Assembly (NCBI RefSeq): GCF_001949145.1
Contig: NW_019091503.1
Span: forward strand, 248,259-312,258
DNA length: 64,000 nt
Direction: 5' to 3'
From: Acanthaster planci
Taxonomy: Eukaryota; Echinodermata; Asteroidea; Valvatida; Acanthasteridae
Part shown: one piece after another, positions 13,170 through 25,700 of the stretch
How the letters are laid out: each line of letters begins with the position of its first letter
How positions within the stretch are numbered: the stretch's first letter is position 1
Translations under genes and position numbers: made by a program
Notes under the pieces: model-generated
The model's input: only the letters and a program-made list of their open reading frames with translations
Told to the model about the DNA's origin: nothing
Databases searched by the model: none

Positions 13170-16100
13170 CCTGGCGGCCTATCCTTCACATCGTCAGTTC
13201 CTACACTGAGACACAGTAGGTCTATCAAAGTCGTAGTTGCAAGCCCTTCAGAAAACTACGTGGACAAAACTTTTACACTCATAAACTGTTCAGTTTCCCT
13301 CGATTGGGCTCAAATTCCCCAGCGTCTTTCCGTGACACAATTCCACACAAGAACCTTACTGCAGGTGATACCCCTCCGCGCACATTGTTCTCAAATTTAC
13401 GTTGACTTCCCAGAAAACGATCTCTGGAGAGTGGAGACCTTTCAGCACACACGCTGCGTAGATGATGTCACCACTCATAGGGTAGAACGCTCAAAACAGA
13501 ATGCGAAGGGGACATTCTTACCCCTCTTTAAGAAAATATTTCTCAGGATAATTTATAATTTTCAATTTAAAATATTTTTCTAAGTAGTTGCAATTATAGA
13601 ATGATATAGAAAAATTAAAGAATATTATTAAATTGAATAGTTTGGCATGGCTTTTATATGCGAACTCCCTATTGTAAATGGACGGGTCCAAACCGCGAAG
13701 TGACAGACGGCCAATGACCCAACGCTGAACTAGATTAAGACTTTCGAAATACCCACTGGACAAAATAAAATAACATCCAGAAAAACTTTAGAGCTAAACA
13801 TGTGTAATCCTACTGTTTTCTCAGTCCTGAAAATAATTTTGTTCCATTGAAATATGTTGAAATGGACCAAAGGTCGTACATGCCAGTCATTTCTATAAAT
13901 ACAAAGGGTACTCATCGATTAATTTTTGTTGCCGTAGGTTTGCTTCTTAACAAGTGCAAACATCGTGAAAAGAAGTAGGCTAACCCTGTTGGCGAGTTTT
14001 AATGAATGTTTTGTGAATTGAATGTAACGTATAAGACTTCACTTTTCGGTTAAGAATGGAGATCGAACAGGGACATTTTGCAGTTGCTGGTGCGACATTT
14101 CAAAAGGGAAGGCAATTTGAAGCGTTTTATTATGAGTGTCGGTAGACAGTTGTCTAAACTTGTACCCATAGCAGGTCCATTTTGGTTCGCGTGTGCATTA
14201 ACCGCAGGCAACACGTGCGGTATTTCAGCGGATTACCGCATTATGACAGACCTTTTCCTCCAACAATTAACTGTTCGTCACGATTGGGTAGTTGAACCTC
14301 AGTAATAAATGCATCGTGTAGAGATCAAGGACGGATCTAAGGAGTGATAAATTGGGGCAATTTCTCTCCCCTTCCCTCTAAAAAAGAGGGCCAACCGTTT
14401 TAAATAAAGCAAAAAGGCCTATTTTACTTGGGTCTGTTTCATGGATTTCTCTTCCTTCCAAAACTTGCAAATACAGCCTCTCAGAAAAGCTGTAAAAGGT
14501 TAAAAGGAGAAAATTCAAAATTCTCCCCCCCAAAAAAAAAAAAAATTGCCCCCCTTCCTCCCGAAAGTTGATTTTGGGTCTTGGTAGAGATCAGTAGGCC
14601 TACTTCTTTCTTAATCATTCAGATTTTTCAGAACAAATCTTTAAAGCAGGTTTGTGTGGATGTTTCAATCCCAGCAAAAACTTTCCGCGTAGCAAAACGA
14701 AAAGACATCGAACTGGGTGGTAACAAAGATCACACGAGCGTTAATAGATCGAGGACCAGTTTTACAAACAAATTTATAAAGACAGGGACAACAACACAAA
14801 ACGCTAAACCACAAGTAACAAAAAAGGTATAAGCTTTTGCGCCAAACAGCGTAGGATGCTGCGATTTGAGCAGTTTATTTTCATCGAATACGATAAAGCA
14901 TCGGATCGGAACTGCACACTCGGGATTACACACAGAAAACACTCCCCCACATACCACAAAGGGATTTACTAAGGAGTTCAACCATTCACGAATTTAAAAA
15001 CACCGCTGGTTATTTTGGCCTCCATAAAGAAGTCAGTGGATATTATAAAGACATACTTAATTTATGTCCTATGCTGTCAATGCAATTAGGCCCTATCAAG
15101 ATTTATATTAAATTTTACTTCACTGCTAAACAATCATTGTAATTTTTACAGGGTAATAGATCTTTCAAATTAATGAGTTATACGCTTGAAAAAATCCCGG
15201 GTGAGATTGACCCAGAATGGGGTCCCAATCAGCGTAACCCTTTTCTTGGTCAAACTATGACCCCATTTTCGGATCATATTTGACCCTTTCTGGGTCATAA
15301 TTTGACCCGGAAAAGGGTCATGCCGAATGGGACTCAATTCTGGGTCAATCTGACCCGAGAATTTTTAGGGTGTTGCATCCTGTACATATTTGCTTCGTAT
15401 TTTCTTTCATTATGCAATGAATTTATCCAACAATGCGGCTATTTTGGTATTTTAGGGTGTAATGGGGGTATCTGGCTGCAATTAGATAACTACAAACACA
15501 CTTTGATCAGCAGTTTTAGGTGGGGACTCATGAATTCCTGGCCCACTGGACAGTCTCTGTGGAGCTATATAAATTATTTACGACCAGTTCGAATTACGTC
15601 CACTAAAATGTCAAGCATTCTGTGGGAAGTTTGCCAAATATGACATGACATTTGCACCAGATGAAAGACCGTAACAAAAATAATCTGACCCATACAATTC
15701 CACCTTTTTCAAAAGCACCCACTCCCCCCCCCCGGAGTCGTAGAAGAATCCTTATTTCGCCACTCCTAGGAATTCAAACCTCATGCTACTATGGGTACAT
15801 GAAATTACTACGTCTCACACCATTATACCATGCAATAATTAGGCTGGACGCATCTTTGGCCGAATTATACTTAATTGAAAAACATCGCGATAATCCTTGC
15901 TTCGCAAAGTTCCAAAAACCCGCCCACTGATTCTTCACCTTACCTGTCAACAGGCGGTGACGTTATTCCTCTCGGTATCTTGGAACAGCGATCAATAACA
16001 AACGCTCGCTTGACTACTTTTTGTGATTTATTTTCTATCAGAAGGAAACAGACGGTAATGCACGGAGGTTCTATGGACTTGTCAAAGAAAATTTTGCCGT

Positions 16101-17150
16101 AAATCAGGGTTGTTTTCGAGCTTCAAACAGTGACGCATGAGCACAGGGCAAGTCCCTCCCCATGGCCCCGTATTTGAAATTGCGAAATAGGACGCAAATA
16201 TGGACTAGCTATATTTTATTTGATTGTAATTCCTCCTTGAAAAATTTTTGCTCTTCAGAAATTCAGGCTCCCTGGTTACGCTACTGGCTATCTTCTGCGA
16301 ATACGATTATACTAGGCCTATAAAACATCATGATTATGCTCATGTGAAGCTAGCACTCAGATTTCACGTGGCGTTAATGACTGCTAATGGCATATCAGGA
16401 ATCGCGTGCATTTTCGAATCTGGCCATTTACAATTTCATGTACACCAGAATACTGAGAGACTTAGAACGCTGGCCGTCAAAATTACGTGACTAAAAATCC
16501 CCTATGTAATGTTCAACAAGGATTTTACGGTTTGCAGTAGCATCATTTATGTGAAATCTCCGACAGAGGAATGTATGGGGTTCTGAAAAGAACCATACAT
16601 AGGCCTGGTCATTTCTAAAATAAATTTCACGAGCAGGCTTCGTCACCCAAATGCAAAATACTGGTCTGCCAAGCATGAATAAATACATTTCAAAATACAA
16701 AATAGGCACGTGGAATTTTTGTTGGTTTAGAAACAAACAAAACACAACCAGTACTTTTACAGTGATTCCTTTATTTACCGATCAAGGAAAAAAGACATAT
16801 CACAGAGGGCGCTCCGACATTACAGCATCGAACGCACAGATGCATGTACATGTATGTGTAATTGCAAGCGCAAACATGAAATGCAACCGTCCAGATTGGA
16901 GTTCATCCAAATGATCATAATTATCATCCATTAGGAAGGGACAAAAATGCGTCTCGTCTGCCAAAATTTGCAAACAGTGCGTATTCCCGGCCCGAAATGC
17001 GCGATTTTGGGGGGTGCCCATATGCTATTAATTGCAAAGAAATATTTGAAAAATAAAACCTAAAAAAAGAAAAAAGTGAACAGTGAGAACACTTATTCAT
17101 ATGGAGAAGCACGTTCCTAACTAAAGCAGTAGCAACAATATTTAAATAAA
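13170..17150. other. Intergenic DNA, no gene recognised
   Basis: Between the left flank and the 3' end of the FYB1-like gene. It holds the foldback element at 15190-15366 and homopolymer tracts near 14520-14550 and 15725. The open frames (up to 113 codons at 15302-15643) overlap repeats and match nothing. Confidence 0.5.
15190..15366. mobile_element. 177-bp foldback element with about 38-bp arms
   Basis: The left arm 15190-15227 and right arm 15328-15366 are inverted copies with a handful of mismatches (shared AGATTGACCCAGAAT). The loop contains further GGGTCA/TGACCC copies in both orientations, so almost the whole element can fold. Confidence 0.75.
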
Positions 17151-19678
17151 CAAAATAAAATGAAAGGTTTTATTAATGACGTATTTTATTTCAATTATAA
17201 AAATGACATCTTGATATTTCATTCTTTAGCTTTGCATGTTGCATTAATAGCAACATATAAACAGAAAACAAATTACTAAAAGTCAGAGCAATTTATGAAC
17301 CGAAGTCCTGCACAATCACAGCTTGAGTCAGGTTATCTCAGGAAATGGAATTCTCAAAACTAGGAGCACACACAAGTTCTGTAGGATATCATACATCTAC
17401 ACAATCATAACATGGACATCATGCTGCTCTTGTTAAGAGAATATCACTTGAGACACAGAATCCCTCAAATTCCTGGAAAATCAGTGTTGTCCAGGGAATA
17501 GGCGCATTTTGTTAGATGATGGCTAGACTGTGGCACTGGGGACAGCAAGAGTCTTAAAGGGAAACTCACAAAGGCTTTGTGACAGTTTGGATTTTAGATG
17601 TGACAAGGACTTCACAGACTTGTAATTACTTGACCTGTCTGCTAATAACCCAAGACAGTACAGAGTGAAATCTTCAGTTCTGGTATTAGATTTGACCAAT
17701 CCAATAAGAAAATGTGTAACTTGTACACAAAGACTTGAGACTTGGCCACAGGGCTTCTCAAAAAATCTCAGACCTCAGAACACTTGCATGAAAACAGTTA
17801 AGCAAGATTTCTTGACCTAGTCTTTCCTTACACTGCTGAGATTTCCTTACTATGATTACAGAGCATGCTGGGTCATCAGTATAATGAATTGGTGGACTGT
17901 CTGATTTAACACAGTTCTATAAGATCTCAACATCTGAGTATGATATAGTCAAATACCTAATTAGCTGCAACATTATGGCAAGATTTATCTCCAAGCAATT
18001 GCTCTCAATAAGGTGATTTGTATGTAATTTCAGGATGTTGCTACTTATATGCTAAGACAAATAACAACTTTTTCCAGCAGTTGCAATGAAAGAATAAAAC
18101 ACACATCAAATTGATAACCAAATTAAACCCCAATTTTACAAACTCAGCTTCTCAAACCCAACATAAAGTTCACATTATTCAAATTTACAAAACAAAAATT
18201 ACACATTAAAAATGTATGGTTAAGTGACTGAAACGAAAAAAAAGTCATCCCCTTTCCTGTATGACCCCCCTCGTTTTATTCCAATACCACGTGTTCCATG
18301 GTTGCTATACATTTGCATGATTTGTTCTTCAAGTTCACTCCCAACTTCTTACTACATAAAGCCCAAGAATAATTGACTAAAAAAAAAGATATTGAAACAA
18401 CTTAGGACCTGTGCATTAAAAAAAGCTAAAGTAGCAAAACAGTCCATTTAAATTTTGACTTTTGCAATTTGGCACATTATAGACAAATAATTTGTGTACA
18501 AACAACTTTGCATATAATTTTATTCCTGTTTCCCTTACAATGTTTCTCAAATTGTACAAAATTTAAACTTTTGTATCAAAAGTCACCTGTACAAAAAGGG
18601 TAATAATAGAAAACAGCTGTAAGTCAAAACAAACTATGTATAGAATTTCATTCTGAAAGTGTTTACATGCAACAGTGAACGGTATCAATTGTAAAAATCT
18701 ATGATTGGCTTAGGAAACTCTCCAATTGTAAAAGAGAAGTCTGAGCACCTGCTTCAGGTCAACGATGGGAAAGCATTTCACTTAAGGCTTGAGTTCACTT
18801 AAACTGAGTACAGAGAACTAGATATACAAAAATTAACCAACAGTAATAATCTCTTCAAACATTTAAAAACTCAACAGAAAGTGAAATGTAAAGTCAGCAT
18901 TCCTTTCTTCCTCTTTCCATGACCTTTTGCAAGTGATCTACATCTTTCATAAGGTTAACATGATTAATGTCTTCTATAGTGACTTGTTCAAGTGCATGAA
19001 GGTTGTTCATTTGATAACAGATACTGTTACTGTATCACGTGATTCAAGGCAAGCTTATGTCTATTACACCAAAGACACACAGTACCAAGACATTACAGTT
19101 ATTCAACCCGGCTGACAATGGCACATAGACACAAAATGATTCCAAGCCAAAACTTGTTTGCATAAAGAAAGTTACTAATTGTCAATGAAGCTCAAAATTA
19201 GGATATTCAAACCGCACGCAAGAAAACCCAGACATTATTCAAACTGTATGGCCTATTTGCTTAATTTTTCCATCACTTTATAGACGAGTCATTTACAAGT
19301 ACAAAGTTATGTCCAGATCAACTGGCTATGGCTAGGAGTAAGACACACATCTGTGGAAAGCGGCTGTAGCCGCCACCAACTGGCTTTCATAGGCATACAT
19401 GTTATTTCATATAATGCATTATCTCAGTCAGAATCCATCCAAGTCTAGTTCCCGAAGTACAAATATCCATTATGTCATAAAAAACATACATATAGCAAGA
19501 AATAAATACACCTACATGTATACACTATATATATCTGGTAATAAACGCACCTTTATATCATAAAATAATTACATTGACTTGAACAAAATTTGAAGTAAGT
19601 AGTTCCTACTGACATCTACGTTCATGAGTCAATCTGATTAGCTGGCTGTCTATGAAAGAATGACTATGATTGGTAGGT
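17150..19678 (-). other. Probable 3' UTR of the FYB1-like gene
   Basis: About 2.5 kb of AT-rich sequence with no coding frame follows the stop. It is nearly free of the TACATGTA palindromes and MITEs that crowd neighbouring DNA, which fits transcribed, constrained sequence. Minus-strand AATAAA signals lie at 17185-17190 and 17169-17174, so cleavage would fall near 17150. The extent is inferred, not shown. Confidence 0.55.
17169..17190 (-). terminator. Tandem AATAAA poly(A) signals, FYB1-like gene
   Basis: TTTATT on the plus strand at 17169-17174 and 17185-17190 reads AATAAA on the minus strand. They are the last such signals before the DNA returns to repeat-rich intergenic sequence. Confidence 0.45.
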
Positions 19679-19734
19679 TTAATCAAAGGCTTCATAGATC
19701 TCCTGTTGCTCCTCATTCTCTGAACCGCTCTCAT
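19679..19734 (-). CDS. FYB1-like: FYB1-like exon 10, C-terminal EIYEAF motif and stop
   Basis: After the acceptor ttcctggtacag the frame reads DESGSENEEQQEIYEAFD and stops at TAA (19681-19679). The protein therefore ends with a sixth acidic tyrosine motif, as ADAP ends with an EIYDD-type motif. The phase (1 into 2) is continuous with exon 9. Confidence 0.85.
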
Positions 19735-22700
19735 CTGTACCAGGAAAGAAAAATCATGACGTCACGAACTACTCTTCTATAATTCTACTAGGCTTTGCAG
19801 AGGAGGGTTTCTATGAGCAGTTTGAAACCTGTGGATTCGGCTTAGACTTCAGTTTCACTGGTTCCAGTCAGAGCTTGAACATGTGGTTTCGAACGCTGCT
19901 TCAAAATGGCTGGAATCAACGAAACCAAAGGCTAAGCCAAATCCACTCATTTCGAAAATGCTCCAAGAGAAAATAATAATGCACCAGCCACATATCTGGG
20001 GAAGGGAGGGGAGATATCTGGGAGGGGGATGCTGCCCTCTGGAGACATGTTGCATGCTGCAACATTTTTTCTAAACAAATTGAAAGCATTAACATTTTCA
20101 TCATGGCACTAGCACTATGGGGGGGGGAGTAAGGGTTCTTTTATGGATGAAATTTCAAGAAGATTTTAAGAAAAAAATCCAACTGTAAACCTCACCAAAA
20201 ACGTGGATACACCACTGTAATAAACTGTGCACATTCGAGCTTAGGATAGGAAACCAAACAGTAAGCACCCAAGAAAAACAGGGGCAGGAAAAAATCTATA
20301 GTGAAGCGTCTTCCTGGGTGGAAATTAGAAATTAATATTTGTCATTGTTGGCAGCTATACAAAGGGGCCAAGATGGAAAAATCGTCTTACCACAAGGAAT
20401 GACATCATCATAGGTTTCTTGACAATCATTCTCGATAGCTACAAAATCTGCTTCAACAAAGCCATCTGGTCACGAAAAACCACAAGAAAATGTTAATAAC
20501 GACTTTATATCATGTTACGCATTCACACTCTGTCTTCACAAAGATTTCTAAATCACAACAGATCATTTGTGGGACAGCTTATCAACAACATATATCTGCA
20601 TTGCCAAGAACAGCAAAAATCCAACACTACAAGTTTTGCATTGACATTAACAAGTCAATCACTGTTGCTTCAATACATGGTTGCAACTTTGACAGGCAGT
20701 TATTTTCACATTACAATCTTCTTTTGTTTACGAACACTGACAACCATGTTTGTAGGCAGAAGTTTGTGGAAAGTTTATATTTGGCTGGAAACAAATGTTG
20801 CCTCAATGTGCACATTTTGTTTAATCATTGTTAAATTGGAGGCATTTTCATTGAATATTTTTGGGAGTATATAGCATTTAGTGATTTAATATTTGCATGG
20901 CAAAAACTGCACTTGTGACAAAGCACACGAGGCTGCAGCTTTCGTTTTGGCTGCAATAGGCAATGACATGAACATGTCTGGTAGTTTTCTCATAACGTGT
21001 GCTTTATTGCCAGCTCTAGCCAATACTTTTAGACGTAGCCTTAGTTCACAATCACAAGATAATTCATGACCAAACTACATGTAGAATGTCTCTTAACCAA
21101 GCTCCTAACTTGCTTGTTTCTAATGATGATCATGAAGCTCAGTCAGTACAAATTTGATCATCTATACTCAAACACTTACATTTTCCTTGTGTATCCCTTG
21201 CCAACCACTTCCCTGGTGGGTTCCCTTCTCTCCTCAGGATTTCTAGTTTGTCTCCTCGTTTACAAATGAGATCTGTCTTCTCATAGTCAGACCCACAGTC
21301 CTGAATGGCTGTTCCTGTGTCCAAAACATGGATGTCTCCTTTGATCTGAAGACAAGTAAAAAAGATACATTCAGTTAAGTCCAATAAGTCCAATATTAGC
21401 TGCTGTATTAATAATGTACCATGGGGGAAGCTTCAATTTGCAACAGTCAACCAAAGTCAGAGTACTTGGGTAAACATCATGCCATGTACACTGTTTTCAT
21501 CAATGGGTTAGAAGTCAATACTGTAGGTGCATTGTATTAACAAGGCCAACTCTCAACATGATGAACTCATAAGATAGTGTCAAGTTGATTTCAGTGTTTT
21601 CACAGACTACATGTGGTCTGTGCTTGCTTGTTAAGTTCAGCCAATCAGAACACAGATGATGAAAGTGTATCAAGGCACATTGTGACCATTTAAATTGCAG
21701 CAATTTCCACTTCCACGGTCCGTGACTGACTATGTGTACATCGCCCATAAAGCACTACTGTGTACCACATTATGATATAGATATAGTTTGTAAAAACTTG
21801 CAATCATGTCAAATTAATACCAATAATGCAAGCTTTAGGTAGCATTACAGTCAGGTCCATCACAAGTCCTTTTACAAGCACAGTCAAAGTGCAGTCACCA
21901 GACCAGTCCCAGGTAGCAGGTGGCACAATGACAAAGGAATGCTTTTGTCATAGTTCACTTGAATAGCTTATGACTTGGCTTAAGACTGGATGACCTGTGA
22001 TGACCTCGACTCCATCCCATCATTCCCCATGCTGAGCAGATATGAGTCTCTAAAGATAGAATAGGGTTTTCACAACAGCATACCCTTTCCAAATGATTTG
22101 AATGCACAACAATCTTAGAGACATGAATGCAAATGCGTAGCCAAATAAGTCTTCTACTAACATTGAATTTCTTCTTCATCTCCTTCTCTTCTTTCTCTTT
22201 TCTTTTTTTCTCTTCCTTTTCTCGTTTCTTTCTCATTTCTTCCTCTTTCTTCCGTTTCTGCTGTTCCAGTTTCTCCTGTTCTTTCCGTTGTTTCTCTTCC
22301 TGTTTACTCCTAGTGGTCATTGTCTTCTTTGGAGACAGCAGAGATGATGGAGCTGTTGTCTGCTTAGCGGCAGTATCAGCCGATTCAGTGGATTCGAGGG
22401 AATGTCTGAAATCAAAGGAAAAGGTAACAAAGATGACTGGAAAATGTCTGGATTCAGAATACCACAAGAGCCACTCAAATTGTTGACTTTGTTAATATTC
22501 CAATGATACACAGAACTCCATACAAAACTCACTGGGTAATCACAGAATGTCAGCAAGTACTTAATGTATACTCCTAGAGCTCAATGGGTGCCCACAGAAC
22601 TCATGGGTGACTCACAGAACTTAGTGGATAAAACCCAGATTTTTATGCTGGCAATGAGGATGACTATCAGATCTATATGGTTATCTGGTACCACTATCTA

Positions 22701-25700
22701 CTCGTACTTTTTCTGACTGATTTTAAAAAATTTCTTCATTAGGGCATCACAGGCCTATACGACACACATGCTCAGATGGAGTGAAAACACCAAGTGAAAC
22801 TATAAACAGTGAGGTGGAATTTGAAATTTAAAAGTGTCTGTATGGAAGAGGGTTTGGGGAAATACATGTATATGGACATGGTATACGCAAAACCTGACAT
22901 GGCAACAGCTTACGGGTAAATACTGCCTCTGACATGGGCTTAGCTTTGTGCAGCATAATCTTTGCTAAGTGACTGGCACATTGGCAATGACTTGCAACTT
23001 AGCCAAAGAATGATGGCCCAGTTGAATTTGGGCTTGATAGAAATGCCATGAAGAAGTCACACACACGTAGCTTTGGAAGAGTCGACCAGAGCAGAGGGTA
23101 CATTTCTTGACAAATACAATGTAGGCAGTGAACATAACATGGCATCATGTACTGTGAAGATGTTGATGATTTCTGCAGTAATAATTAGTGGTCAACATAA
23201 TTGGCAGCTTTTCAAAGTTACAAATTAAGCCGGACCCAGCAGGAGGGATTGTCTTATGTGAACCAAATTTTCAATCTTGCTGACACAAATTTTTCAACCA
23301 ACAGTTACATGTATGTATTACGAGTTACCTGTCGCTAAATAACGTTAAAAGCTCAGTGATTAAAATGATTCTACCAGTAAGCAGGTCATGGGTTCGAGTC
23401 CCACAGATACAAGTTGGTGAATATTTCTACACACAAGCTTTCAAAGAACACAGACTAAACAGAGCTCAACAACTTTGGCTCACGAAAAGTAAGTCAAAAA
23501 ATTCAAAGTGAACCACATTACACAAATCTTGGGTATACTTGGCATCTCTGGATAGGAAAAACGCTCTTCTCAATTTTATTCTAAAAAATTTCTTTAACTT
23601 CAAGACTTTCTTATAGTTTAAATCAGACTTTAGACACAAGGCTTGGTTTTGAACACAATTCTCTGTTGAGAAATGAAGCGAGAAGCAATTCTGAAAGCCT
23701 GAACTGGATGATAAGATGATGTGAACAAGTTCCTTTGTATACTGTGTCTTAACTTCTTTCATCATCATCTTCAGGTGAAACAAACCACTTGCTTGTTGGT
23801 CTGTTCGCTTTACTCCCCACTGAACTGTCACGCCATTTTGAAGAGGCTTTAGGCTTGTCTGTATCATGCTTCCTGGAGAGTGATTGTCAAATAATGTACA
23901 TGTAGCTATGATCAAGATATGTGTTCTTGAGCCATAATAAAAATCCAATGCGCTGAGTCCTGCTCACAATTAAGGACAATCCACTCGCATGAAGATTTAC
24001 ATTCTTCTGAAAACAGACCTACCGGTATGAAAATACTTTTAAACGGCCATATAAGCAATGTCCACAAAGGGCACTGCTGTCATTGAAACGTTGCAAAGAT
24101 TATCGCTAGCCACAAACAGACACGAAATGTTAATTGGAGGGTTAGCTTCACAAAAGCTACGGTACAAGAACAATCAACAGTTGTCTAATGTTTTAACCTA
24201 ACAGATCCCTCTAATTGTTATCAGGTTAACTCATACCTTTTCTGTGATTGTGTGTCTTCGGTACTCACATCCAATGCCTCATACAGCTCCTCACATTCCT
24301 GTTAAGATCAGACCAATCAATAAGCATGTATTAATAATAATCTTTTAATAGGGATATTAGCAAAGAGTAACCTATCAGGACATTTGTACAATTTCCTCAA
24401 GTGATATCAAAGTCAATGCAGCATATTACTAAGGTAGTTGCACTGTGCTGTATGTCTTATATTGCTTGCTCAAGAGACAATACATTCTGACACATCAGTT
24501 ACCATAGCAACCACACATTCAATCAGTGAGTATAGTGCAATTAGATCAGCTGATGGTCTACAAGGGTAGAACAATGACCAAATTTTCAAGGGGTTGCAAA
24601 ATTGTTTTTAGGGAGCCCAAAATTTTAGAACTTTTATGTACATAGGTTACATGTAACCTTTCATGGCCTCTCTGAGGGTGGAGGCTACACGTGTAGTTTC
24701 AGGCTTTTCTCACACTTTTGGAAAAAAGGGGGAAAGAAACAGACACCCTTAAAACTTCTTTTCCCAAATTAAGAAATAAACCAGAACTTTTTTCAATATC
24801 TTGCTTCTTTTTTTGGGGGGGGGGGAGACTATCCCTCCTAACTGCCCTTGATGGTCCAGCAAAAGTGAGGCTGTTGATACTGCTAACACTGACTGACCAG
24901 TTGCCTCTTCTCCACATCTCACAGATTCTCCATGGATAACACAAGTTTCCTCTCTTCGACTTACCCCTTCTAAGGAAACATCATCATAGATCTCCTGGGG
25001 CCCATCATCAGACCCACTGGTTTGAGGAACGGCAGGGATGGATTGGACTGATGGTAATGGTGGTAATGATGGAAACGATGGTGCTAGCATTATAGAAAAT
25101 AAACAAAAAATTTATTTTCATATTTTCTTTCCAGTAAACCTAAGAATTTCTCAAAAGTGCCAATGGCATCAGCTCACAAGCCTAAAGGATTGGAAGGTGG
25201 AGGTAAGAGTAAGTGTTTGCAAATAACAATGATTCCAGTACCAAACTGTTGAATCCTGGGAAATATAAACTTATACAATATCAGTCCTCCCCTCACCAGA
25301 AGAAAAAGGGATGTGCATGTACACTGAAATATAAAATAGAATACCATCATGACACATGAGACAAGACTTTGAATGACGACAGACTTCAACCAGAGATAAT
25401 GACGAAATAACATAATATGCATACAATGTATGTATACATACACAAATCAACTTCCAGTATGAGTCAATAAAAGTATCAATTGGTATAATTCTTAGGCAAC
25501 TCATGTCTGCTTTTTGTCTTTTCAAAGTTTGATATTTTTCTTTAAAAAAACTGCCATTTCCATGTCTGATTTTGCATACTCTTTTTTCAGTTTCATTTGA
25601 ATTATATGAAGCCAGTAACTTCCAAGCCTTATTAGTTTTACAATTTGATTTCCCAGGCTTGTTCTTCTGTAAAAGTTAGTGTATGATACAGATAGGTTTT

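Noticed and set aside
15302-15643. A 113-codon plus-strand frame
   Set aside because: Its first part is the right half of the GGGTCA foldback element; no family resemblance.
20490-20874. Overlapping 114- and 120-codon plus-strand frames
   Set aside because: They lie in the intron between the two exons that share the hSH3 domain, opposite the gene, with no recognisable motif.
22127-22486. A 119-codon Phe/Ser-rich plus-strand frame
   Set aside because: Antisense of the AAG/GAA-rich helix exon of the adaptor.
23338-23410. A functional tRNA gene
   Set aside because: The B box is good, but the acceptor and anticodon stems do not pair and related copies occur at 44430-44760, so it is a SINE head.
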